A stretch of DNA of 35,646 nt from Clostridium sp. AM30-24 (lineage in GTDB: Bacteria > Bacillota > Clostridia > Lachnospirales > Lachnospiraceae), in the NCBI RefSeq assembly GCF_003480435.1, contig NZ_QUJB01000025.1, forward strand, positions 1 to 35,646, in the 5' to 3' direction. A program made the translations under genes and the position numbers. Position 1 is the stretch's first letter, and every line of letters begins with the position of its first letter. The notes below the pieces were generated by a model. That model was not told the origin of the DNA and did not search any database. It saw only the letters and a program-made list of their open reading frames with translations. Shown in pieces: positions 8,117 to 16,312 of this stretch.

Positions 8117-8193
8117 GGATTTTGCCGATTCGGAATGCGAAGCATCGGCAAAATCCAGTTACAGTGCACGGGCATGAAGTGCCTGTGTACTGT
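8117..8193. repeat. Two adjacent hairpins downstream of the symporter gene
   Basis: The first is a perfect 13-bp inverted repeat, GGATTTTGCCGAT (8117-8129) with ATCGGCAAAATCC (8144-8156), 14-nt loop. The second spans 8161-8193, a 14-bp stem with G-T pairs and a 5-nt loop. Neither is followed by a T tract. They look like REP-type intergenic palindromes. The GGATTTTG/CAAAATCC stem resembles the extra hairpin inside the repeat copy at 23845-23977. Confidence 0.55.
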
Positions 8194-8235
8194 GACTGGC
8201 GGTGAGAGAAGGAAAGTAATCCTGTTCGGCTGATA

Positions 8236-8264
8236 TTGAAAAACTGCAAAAAAAGAACTATAAT
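8236..8264 (+). promoter_or_regulatory. Promoter upstream of the M20 amidohydrolase
   Basis: TTGAAA (8236-8241), 17-base spacer and TATAAT (8259-8264), a strong match to the housekeeping consensus. The predicted start of transcription falls at the foot of the hairpin at 8275-8304. Confidence 0.7.
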
Positions 8265-8274
8265 GCTCATTAAG

Positions 8275-8308
8275 AGACCTGACAAGTAGGTTTTTGTCGG
8301 GTCTTTTT
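8275..8308 (+). terminator. Terminator-like hairpin in the M20 gene leader
   Basis: AGACCTGACAA (8275-8285) pairs with TTGTCGGGTCT (8294-8304) with one G-T pair, followed by a T run to 8308. It could end read-through from upstream. Because it lies just after a good promoter, it could also be an attenuator for the M20 gene. Confidence 0.65.
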
Positions 8309-8375
8309 CTTAAAGAAAAACGATGTGGTTATTTGTGAACAACTTAGAAGATAAATGAAAAGGAGATTGTGGATA

Positions 8376-9569
8376 ATGGATGAATTACAGAAAAAAATTG
8401 TGGATTATGTAGAGGCAAACGGCAAGACATATCAACAGATCGCTTTGGAGATCCATGAGAAGCCGGAGGTCAGCAATTATGAGTTCTTCGCTTCCAAACG
8501 CCTTGCGGATCAGATTAAGAGTGTCGGGTTCGAGGTGGAGATGCCGGCGGCCGGTCACAGAACGGGATTTGCGGCGAGCTATAAGTCCGGAAAGCCGGGC
8601 CCGGTCATGGTGTTCCTCGCAGAGTATGACGCTCTTGTGGGACTTGGACATGGATGCGGACACAACCTGTTCGGTGCGACGTCCTCTCTTGCGGCGGCTG
8701 CGTTAAAAAGCGTGATCGATGAGGTCGGCGGAGAGGTCCGCCTCTACGGAACACCTGGAGAGGAAGGCGGAGAGAACGGAAGCGCGAAGGGAAGCTTCGT
8801 CCGTGAGGGATATTTTAAGGACGTCGATGCGGCTCTTTCCGCACATCCGGGTGTGGGACATCGCCTTACAGAAAAAACCCTTGGATGTGTTCCGATCGAT
8901 ATCGAATTCTGGGGCAAGGCGTCCCACGCGGCTGCGGCACCGGAGCAGGGAATCAACGCTTTAGACGCGCTGATCCAGACCTATAACTCCATCAATGCTC
9001 TTCGCCAGCATCTGAGTGATGATGTGCGGATCCACGGGATCATCGTAAACGGCGGACAGGCACCGAACACGGTACCGGATTACGCAGCGGCAAAGTTTTA
9101 CTTAAGAGCAGCCGCATCCAGCACTTTAAAAGATGTTTACGCAAAGGTAGAGCGGATCGTGGAAGCCTCTGCGATGGCAATGGGTGCAAAGGGCAGCATG
9201 AAGCCGTATCAGAACTGGGTAGAGAACATGGTTCCGACACCATCCTTTGATGCGGTTTATGAGAAGAATCTGAAGTTGTTTGGGGAGACAGCAGATCCGG
9301 CAGGAGAGCGCCTTATGGGGTCGACAGATATCGGAAATGTTTCCCAGGTCGTTCCGGCGATCCAGCCGACCATCAATATCAGCGACGAGCCGATCAAGGG
9401 CCACAGCAAAGAGATGGTTGCGGCAGCATGCTCACAGAAAGGACTCGATTCGATCCTTCTTGGCGCAAAGGTTCTTGCGTTCACAGCCCTCGATCTGATC
9501 CGCGAGCCGGAGACATTAAAAAAGATCAAGGAAGAACATGCCTATGAGGTAGAGCATCAGGCAGACTGA
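8376..9569 (+). CDS. M20-family amidohydrolase / peptidase
   Basis: A 397-residue cytoplasmic metal-dependent amidohydrolase of the M20 family, in the AbgB/dipeptidase-like subgroup. The metal-binding motif HGCGHN is at about 92-97 and GTPGEEGGE at about 125-133. The dimerisation insert begins around GKASHAAAAPEQGINALDAL, and GSTDIGNVSQ near 315 carries the late conserved acidic residue. It probably removes an acyl or amino-acid group from a small amide, possibly a dipeptide or p-aminobenzoyl-glutamate-like compound; the substrate cannot be read from sequence. I place the start at ATG 8376 because the AAAGGAGA ribosome site sits inside the longer frame opening at 8355. It has its own promoter and a terminator-like leader hairpin. 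Confidence 0.85.
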   Translation: MDELQKKIVDYVEANGKTYQQIALEIHEKPEVSNYEFFASKRLADQIKSVGFEVEMPAAGHRTGFAASYKSGKPGPVMVFLAEYDALVGLGHGCGHNLFGATSSLAAAALKSVIDEVGGEVRLYGTPGEEGGENGSAKGSFVREGYFKDVDAALSAHPGVGHRLTEKTLGCVPIDIEFWGKASHAAAAPEQGINALDALIQTYNSINALRQHLSDDVRIHGIIVNGGQAPNTVPDYAAAKFYLRAAASSTLKDVYAKVERIVEASAMAMGAKGSMKPYQNWVENMVPTPSFDAVYEKNLKLFGETADPAGERLMGSTDIGNVSQVVPAIQPTINISDEPIKGHSKEMVAAACSQKGLDSILLGAKVLAFTALDLIREPETLKKIKEEHAYEVEHQAD

Positions 9570-9745
9570 CCGGGGGGAGGATAGCCGCTCCCGGTCCCCA
9601 TGCGGCGTATATGAAGACGGACTCTTTGGGAACGTCAAAGCGGACCCGGATCCCGTAAGTCGCGGCGGTTGCCGCGCATCTTCGTTTCCGGCGGTGGCGG
9701 GGCACCGGCCGGAAGATAGGAAAGCGGAAGAGATCTGCTGAACCG
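9570..9745. other. GC-rich intergenic region with hairpins
   Basis: A stem GACCGGG (9568-9574) with CCCGGTC (9590-9596) overlaps the M20 stop codon and may terminate transcription, although no T tract follows. Other short GC-rich palindromes follow. The sequence CTGAACCGTTAT near 9738-9750 resembles the right end of the dispersed GTAAC/GTTAC repeat, but the rest of that element is not recognisable. Confidence 0.4.
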
Positions 9746-10180
9746 TTATAGAAATTTCTTCATACAGTCCCGGAGATTTTCTTCCATCCCGGTGAGCTCA
9801 TCGGCGATCTCCATGACAGCCTTTGACGCACCGGAATACTGATTTTTATAACCGCATATGGTCTTGATCCCCATATTACAGCCGTCAGTGACAATACTGG
9901 CGGCTTCTTTGTCACCGCCTTTTGCCATCATGCGCATTTCTGTGGACATCCAGGACCAGGCGGAGGCCATTTTCCCCGGCTCTTTTCCCTCCTCCTCCAT
10001 GGCGCTTAAGGTCTTTTTGATCTTTGCATCCAGCTCCTGATGCTTTTCATAGCTTTCCGTGATATCTTTCCAGAGCTCCTGATCCGACACCATATCCCGG
10101 ATCTGCCCCAGGCTTTCCGCCGCCATTTTGCAGCCGGAGTCACATTCGCGGAGAAGATTGACTGAGTGCTCTTCCATCAT
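9746..10180 (-). CDS. Small helical protein of unknown function
   Basis: A 144-residue, almost entirely helical and charged protein. It contains LLRECDSGCKMAAESLGQIRDM, a central acidic stretch, and DGCNMGIKTICGYKNQYSGA. It resembles a widespread uncharacterised Clostridial protein that looks like a ferritin-type or four-helix bundle, but no full set of metal ligands is evident. I place the start at the ATG at 10178-10180, because AAGGAT lies seven bases upstream; the frame stays open further but lacks another good ribosome site. It is transcribed divergently from the Sir2-like gene. Function unknown. Confidence 0.7.
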   Translation of the reverse strand: MMEEHSVNLLRECDSGCKMAAESLGQIRDMVSDQELWKDITESYEKHQELDAKIKKTLSAMEEEGKEPGKMASAWSWMSTEMRMMAKGGDKEAASIVTDGCNMGIKTICGYKNQYSGASKAVMEIADELTGMEENLRDCMKKFL

Positions 10181-10418
10181 TGATCCATCCTTTCCATAAT
10201 AATTGCCATGCAGTTTCTTCAGACAGCTGATAAAAACAACAGCCATGGATCTGTCTGATATTCATCTGCAAAAAAAGTATGAGAGATACAGGGGAAAATT
10301 ATGCATGGCACTTCTGGAATGTCACTGACATGCCATAAGAATTCAAGGGCGGTGGAACGTATTCTGCCGCAGACAGAAAAACTTAAGAAAATGAAAAGCA
10401 AAGGAAAAGAGGGATCAG

Positions 10419-10447
10419 TTGAATCCAGCCCCTATTTATGTTATGAT
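10419..10447 (+). promoter_or_regulatory. Promoter of the Sir2-like gene
   Basis: TTGAAT (10419-10424), 17-base spacer, TATGAT (10442-10447), 45 bases before the TTG start. Confidence 0.6.
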
Positions 10448-10491
10448 GTTAACGTTCGAAAACGAATTATGCTGAATACTGGAGGAAAAGC

Positions 10492-11007
10492 TTGGAAAAG
10501 ACAGAAGCAGAAAAAATTCTGAAGGAAAAACTGGAAACCGCAGAGAAGATCCTTGTGGGGATCGGCTCTGAGTGGAAGAAAAAAGAAGGCACGGAGGAGG
10601 AAGAGGTCCTTCATGCCGCCGAAAAGTTAAAAAATTTTCTGGATGGAAAAGATTATTATATCATAACTTCACTGTCCGGTGAGGATGCGGACCGGCTGGG
10701 CTTTTCTGCCGGTCATATGGCAGTTCCCCATAGCGTATCCTTTACGGAAGAAGCGTGGAAGCATTATACCTTATGGCTTTCCTGCACCCTGAACCGGAAT
10801 ACGGTGCTCCTGGAGTTGGGGGAAAACTATAAAGATCCGTCCCTGATCCGCTGGCCCTTTGAGAAGACAGCAATGTTAAACAATAAGGCGTATCTGTTCC
10901 GGGTTCATAAGATCTTTTCTCAGGTGCCGGAAGAGCTTTCTGGGAAATCATGTCCGGTGGCGGAGGTATCGTTTAAATTAGTGGATGATTTCTTAGAAAG
11001 AGTATAA
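10492..11007 (+). CDS. Divergent small Sir2-like protein
   Basis: A 171-residue protein. Its second half, NTVLLELGENYKDPSLIRWP and FEKTAMLNNKAYLFRVHK, resembles the C-terminal half of Clostridial Sir2-type NAD-binding proteins (the family reads LLELGVGxNTPxIIKYPF). The YYIITSLSGEDADRLGF segment matches the TTNxD region of that group in position, but the NAD-binding GAGxS motif and zinc cysteines are absent, so deacetylase activity is unlikely or altered. The start is TTG 10492-10494, with GGAGG six bases upstream and a promoter before that. Its stop codon lies within the first bases of a dispersed repeat (11002-11081). The Sir2 relation is my recognition and is moderately sure. Confidence 0.55.
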   Translation: MEKTEAEKILKEKLETAEKILVGIGSEWKKKEGTEEEEVLHAAEKLKNFLDGKDYYIITSLSGEDADRLGFSAGHMAVPHSVSFTEEAWKHYTLWLSCTLNRNTVLLELGENYKDPSLIRWPFEKTAMLNNKAYLFRVHKIFSQVPEELSGKSCPVAEVSFKLVDDFLERV

Positions 11008-11081
11008 CTGTTCAGGAGGCTTGTGCACTTGCTGTGTTGACGGTAAGAAAACATAAAATTATGAAGGTACTGAAGCGTCAC
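11002..11081 (+). repeat. Dispersed GTAAC/GTTAC repeat, copy A
   Basis: An 80-bp element, TAACTGTTCAG ... TGCACTTGCTG ... GTAAGAAAACATA ... TATGAAGGTACTGAA ... GTCAC, matching copy B (23845-23977) along almost its whole length. It overlaps the stop codon (11005-11007) of the upstream gene and reaches to within 25 bases of the next ATG. Confidence 0.75.
11037..11065 (+). promoter_or_regulatory. Promoter-like sequence inside repeat copy A, upstream of ung
   Basis: TTGACG (11037-11042), 17-base spacer and TATGAA (11060-11065) lie within the repeat, 40 bases before the ung start. It may drive ung and uppP; it is specific to this copy, since copy B reads CTGACC at the -35. Confidence 0.4.
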
Positions 11082-11105
11082 GAATAAATACAACAAGGAG
11101 GAAAT

Positions 11106-11792
11106 ATGGCTGCGATCGCAAATGACTGGTTGGTCCCTATGAGCGGGGAATTCAAAAAGCCGTATTACAGGAAATTATACGAGACCGTAAAGAATGAGTA
11201 TGAGACGAAGGAAGTCTACCCGGCACCGGATGATATCTTCAACGCTTTTGCGTTTACACCGCTCTCAAAAGTAAAAGTGGTGATCCTTGGACAGGACCCG
11301 TACCACGAGCCGGGGCAGGCGCATGGACTGAGCTTCTCCGTAAAGCCGTCGGTGGAGATCCCGCCGTCTCTTGTCAATATTTATAAGGAACTTCACGAGG
11401 ATTGTGGCTGCTATATCCCGAACAATGGATATTTAAAGAAGTGGGCAGATCAGGGTGTGATGCTCTTAAACACAGTCCTGACCGTTCGTGCCCATGCGGC
11501 AAACTCCCACAAGAATATTGGATGGGAGGAATTCACGGACGCCGCGATCCGCGTCTTAAATGAGCAGGACCGCCCGATGGTGTTCATCCTCTGGGGACGC
11601 CCGGCGCAGATGAAAAAGCCAATGCTGACGAACCCGAAGCATCTGATCCTCGAGTCACCGCACCCGAGCCCGTTGTCCGCCTACCGTGGATTTTTCGGCA
11701 GCAGACCGTTCAGTAAGACAAATAAGTATTTAAAAGAGAACGGGATCGAGCCGATCGACTGGCAGATCGAAAATATCAACCAGCACGACTAA
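11106..11792 (+). CDS. ung: Uracil-DNA glycosylase, family 1
   Basis: A 228-residue base-excision repair enzyme that removes uracil from DNA. The catalytic water-activating motif GQDPYH is at 62-67, [11 protein letters not shown] follows near 117, and the minor-groove loop [13 protein letters not shown] begins at 186. Length and motif order are standard for family 1. ATG 11106 has AAGGAGG a few bases upstream. It is followed after 23 bases by uppP, probably in one transcript. Confidence 0.97.
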   Translation: MAAIANDWLVPMSGEFKKPYYRKLYETVKNEYETKEVYPAPDDIFNAFAFTPLSKVKVVILGQDPYHEPGQAHGLSFSVKPSVEIPPSLVNIYKELHEDCGCYIPNNGYLKKWADQGVMLLNTVLTVRAHAANSHKNIGWEEFTDAAIRVLNEQDRPMVFILWGRPAQMKKPMLTNPKHLILESPHPSPLSAYRGFFGSRPFSKTNKYLKENGIEPIDWQIENINQHD

Positions 11793-11815
11793 ATAATAAA
11801 GAATTAGGAGTGAAT

Positions 11816-12655
11816 ATGAACAATTTTATTGAATTTCTAAAGATCGTTGTATTTGGTGTTGTAGAAGGATTCACCGAATGGCTTCCAATCAGCAGCACCG
11901 GACACCTGATCCTGGTGGAGAATATCGTCCACCTGAATGTCTCAGAAGAATTTATGAATGTGTTCCGCGTCGTGATCCAGTTAGGCGCAATTCTCGCGGT
12001 TCTCGTCCTGTATTTCAGGCGGCTGAATCCATTTGACTCGGGAAAGAAACCGGCACAGAAGCGCGCGACCTGGCACTTATGGTTTAAGATCGTGATCGCC
12101 TGCATACCGGCAGCAGTGCTTGGGATCCTGCTTGATACAGTCCTTGATAAGTATCTCTACAATCCATATGTTGTAGCAGCGATGCTCATCATCTACGGTG
12201 TCATCTTCATCGCCTTTGAGAACTACAACCAGCACGTGGAGTTCCGCATAAAGAAAGTGTCCCAGATCAGCTACCGGACCGCGTTCTACATCGGTCTCTT
12301 CCAGCTTTTGGCTCTGATCCCCGGTACATCAAGATCCGGCGCGACGATTCTCGGCGCGATGATGCTCGGCTGTTCCAGAACCGCAGCATCGGAGTTCACC
12401 TTCTTCCTTGGAATTCCGGTCATGTTCGGTGCCAGCCTCTTAAAGATCCTTCACTACGGTCTGGCATTCTCCGCGATGGAGCTCTTCTTCATGGCAGCCG
12501 CCATGGTGATCGCGTTCGTTGTTTCCATGTATTCGATCCAGTTCTTACTCGGATATGTCAAGAAACATGACTTTAAGTTCTTCGGATATTATCGCATCGT
12601 CCTCGGTGTGATCGTTCTGATCTACTTTGGATTAACTTCGATTCTTGCAAAATAA
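11816..12655 (+). CDS. uppP: Undecaprenyl-diphosphatase (UppP/BacA)
   Basis: A 279-residue integral membrane phosphatase that converts undecaprenyl diphosphate to the monophosphate, recycling the lipid carrier for peptidoglycan and surface glycans; it also gives bacitracin tolerance. The family motif EGFTEWLPISSTGH is at 17-30, and the second catalytic motif GTSRSGATI lies in the middle of the protein. ATG 11816 is preferred over the in-frame GTG six bases earlier, because TAGGAG then sits six bases upstream. The carrier it recycles would also serve the polysaccharide locus further downstream. Confidence 0.97.
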   Translation: MNNFIEFLKIVVFGVVEGFTEWLPISSTGHLILVENIVHLNVSEEFMNVFRVVIQLGAILAVLVLYFRRLNPFDSGKKPAQKRATWHLWFKIVIACIPAAVLGILLDTVLDKYLYNPYVVAAMLIIYGVIFIAFENYNQHVEFRIKKVSQISYRTAFYIGLFQLLALIPGTSRSGATILGAMMLGCSRTAASEFTFFLGIPVMFGASLLKILHYGLAFSAMELFFMAAAMVIAFVVSMYSIQFLLGYVKKHDFKFFGYYRIVLGVIVLIYFGLTSILAK

Positions 12656-12667
12656 GAGGAAACGTCA

Positions 12668-12814
12668 ATGAAAGTATTTCTGTGTGAAACGATCCATGAT
12701 GCAGCTTATCAAAAAATGAAGGAGCGGGCAGAGATCATCAATGACTGGGACAGGATCGGGGAGGCGGATGCCCTGATCAACGGTGTACTTCATCCAGAAT
12801 ACCTGGTTGTTTAA
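12668..12814 (+). pseudogene. N-terminal stub of a D-2-hydroxyacid dehydrogenase
   Basis: A 48-codon frame, MKVFLCETIHDAAYQKMKER ... IGEADALINGVLHPEYLVV, matches the first residues of D-isomer-specific 2-hydroxyacid dehydrogenases (phosphoglycerate dehydrogenase-like), which normally run to over 300 residues. It has a GAGGAAA ribosome site, follows uppP by 12 bases and stops abruptly, with no further dehydrogenase sequence before a terminator hairpin. The rest of the gene has been deleted. It may still be translated. Confidence 0.65.
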
Positions 12815-12832
12815 AATATTGCAATTAAAAAG

Positions 12833-12880
12833 AATTCCAGAAAAATCTGATCAAATGTACAGATATTTCTGGAATTTTTA
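12833..12880 (+). terminator. Terminator after the dehydrogenase stub
   Basis: A nearly perfect 17-bp stem (12833-12849 with 12860-12876, one mismatch) with a 10-nt loop, running into ATTTTTATTT. Confidence 0.75.
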
Positions 12881-12899
12881 TTTCACAGAACCATACATG

Positions 12900-12920
12900 T
12901 TTCATCACATTTTCATCACA
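12900..12920 (+). promoter_or_regulatory. 11-bp-spaced direct repeat upstream of the HtrA gene
   Basis: TTTCATCACA occurs at 12900-12909 and 12911-12920, with a weaker TTCAC continuing in register. An 11-bp spacing of direct repeats is the usual layout of OmpR/PhoB-class response regulator sites, so this may be a stress-responsive operator. No clear -10 element was found to anchor it. Confidence 0.45.
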
Positions 12921-13036
12921 ATTCACTGGTACACTATGTCATGTAGTTAAGGAGAAGAAAAAAGAGAAAATAAGAGAACGTCCTTAAGTACATAAAGAAA
13001 CATCGAAAATTTCAACACAGAAAGGAGATACCTATT

Positions 13037-14674
<1,638 letters not shown>

Positions 14675-14690
14675 ATCAAAATCGACAGTA

Positions 14691-14730
14691 AGACCGCCTC
14701 TCCGGAGTGATCCGGAAGAGGCGGTCTTGT
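14691..14730. terminator. Shared terminator of htrA-like and gltS genes
   Basis: AGACCGCCTCT (14691-14701) pairs with AGAGGCGGTCT (14717-14727); CCGGA/TCCGG extends the stem inward to a 4-nt loop, with one bulged A. A T-rich tail follows on the plus strand. It lies between convergent genes. Confidence 0.8.
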
Positions 14731-14760
14731 TTTGTAAGGTATAAAGGTTTTATCGAAGGA

Positions 14761-15945
14761 TTACAGGAAATTCATAAATGTGGTCAGTACCATGGAGTTA
14801 AAGAAGTCAACAAATAAGCTTCCGACTAACGGTACGATGAAGAACGCTCTCGGAGCAGCACCGTAGCGCTCAACGAGTGCTCTCATGTTTGCCATCGCGT
14901 TCGGGGTAGCTCCCATACCGAAACCGCAGAATGCAGTTGTCATGGCAGCGGCCTCATAGTCACGTCCCATAACGTTGAATACAACGAAGTTCGCGAACAG
15001 GAACATAACAACGGTCTGCACAAGCAGGATGACGATCATCGGAAGAGCAAGGGCTGCTAACTGCCAGAGCTTTAAGCTCATCATCGCCATGGAAAGGAAC
15101 AGATTTAAGGAAAGTCCGCCGAGGGCATCGATCTCAACCATCGGAAGATCTTTATGCTGAACATCCCAGATGTTACGGATCGCTGCTGCTGCCAGCATGG
15201 CGCCGATGTAGGTCGGGAATGTTAAGTGGCATACGTCTTTAAAGAATGTAAAAATAAGAGTACCGAGACCGATGGCAACTGCTAAAAACATAGCAGATGT
15301 TGTGAATTTCTGACCGTCAACGGCCGGCATAACCTCTGCTGTTTCATTTCCCTCAGCAGCTGCTGTGGATTTTAAGTGAAGCTTTTCAACACGGGCACGG
15401 GCGATCGGTCCGCCCATCATGCTTCCGGATACGAGTCCGTAGGTAGCTGCCGCAAGAGCAACTGTTGTAGCGCCTACAACGGCGTAATCTGTCTCAAGAA
15501 GCGGTCCGAAGGAACCGGATGTTCCGTGTCCGCCTACTAACGGCATGGAACCCATACATAATCCCAGAAGTGGATCCAATCCAAATGCTGCTGCAAGACC
15601 GCTGCCGACTGCGTCCTGAACGATACAGATGGCGATCGCCAGACCCAGGAACATAAATACCTGTATGCCGCCTTTTTTCAACAGACGGAAGCAGGCTGTG
15701 AATCCGACGCTGCAGAAGAAGATCGTCATGAAGACACTCTGTAATGTTGTGTCAAAGGAGAGTTCCAGAATTCCTGCTGCGTATAACGCCAGATGAGCAA
15801 AGGCGAATACGATACCGCCGGCAACCGGTGCCGGGATGCAGTACTTGCTTAAAAATGAAAGTTTGTTGACCATAAGCCGTCCGAGACAATAGACGAGAGC
15901 GCCGAGGGCGCAGGCCTGGTACATGTCGAGCTGTAAAGTGATCAT
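14761..15945 (-). CDS. gltS: Sodium/glutamate symporter
   Basis: A 394-residue polytopic membrane protein of the ESS family that imports glutamate with Na+. Family marks are the start MITLQLDMYQ, the re-entrant loop region GSMPLVGGHGTSGSFGPLLE in the N-terminal half, and the repeat-related GFGMGATPNAMANMRAL in the C-terminal half. Length is typical. ATG 15945 has AGAGGGGG about eight bases upstream. Its leader carries repeat copy C (15980-16066), so the element lies between the gene and any promoter further upstream. Confidence 0.95.
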   Translation of the reverse strand: MITLQLDMYQACALGALVYCLGRLMVNKLSFLSKYCIPAPVAGGIVFAFAHLALYAAGILELSFDTTLQSVFMTIFFCSVGFTACFRLLKKGGIQVFMFLGLAIAICIVQDAVGSGLAAAFGLDPLLGLCMGSMPLVGGHGTSGSFGPLLETDYAVVGATTVALAAATYGLVSGSMMGGPIARARVEKLHLKSTAAAEGNETAEVMPAVDGQKFTTSAMFLAVAIGLGTLIFTFFKDVCHLTFPTYIGAMLAAAAIRNIWDVQHKDLPMVEIDALGGLSLNLFLSMAMMSLKLWQLAALALPMIVILLVQTVVMFLFANFVVFNVMGRDYEAAAMTTAFCGFGMGATPNAMANMRALVERYGAAPRAFFIVPLVGSLFVDFFNSMVLTTFMNFL

Positions 15946-15979
15946 AAGATTTACCCCCTCTTATATAGTTGTTCACCAG

Positions 15980-16066
15980 GTAACGGTTCAGTGAATTCAC
16001 AGCCGCGGTCAAGCCTGTGTTACTTACGGTCGGTGCAGGGAATGCGCTGACCTGCCAAACAGTTAC
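15980..16066 (-). repeat. Dispersed GTAAC/GTTAC repeat, copy C (inverted)
   Basis: Read on the minus strand it begins GTAACTGTTTGGCAGGTC, continues GACCGTAAG, and ends CACTGAACCGTTAC, matching copy B at both ends and in the stem GGTCnGCGCA. It lies in the 5' leader of gltS. Confidence 0.7.
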
Positions 16067-16191
16067 TTAGTTGCTACAATTCCATGTTAAATTCAAACTA
16101 CAAAAAACATCAAAAAAATACAGGGGGAAGAGTTCAGATACTGTTAAGAGGAAAGATGATTCTGTCAGAAAATTTACACATGGTTTTTCGG

Positions 16192-16220
16192 TTGCGGGAA
16201 GACTCAATTTGCATTATAAT
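16192..16220 (+). promoter_or_regulatory. Promoter of the ClpX-like gene
   Basis: TTGCGG (16192-16197), 17-base spacer, TATAAT (16215-16220), about 90 bases before the TTG start. A second TATAAT lies at 16225-16230 but without a good -35. Confidence 0.6.
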
Positions 16221-16312
16221 AGGTTATAATTCTGTAAAAACAGGCAGAAAATGCGTGGACAGGCCGCGGCCTGTATCCATGAGAAACGATAGAAGGTTCA
16301 GGGAGAAAAAAT

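Noticed and set aside
8355..8375. ATG 8355 as start of the M20 enzyme
   Set aside because: The AAAGGAGA ribosome site lies inside those codons, so ATG 8376 is the better start.
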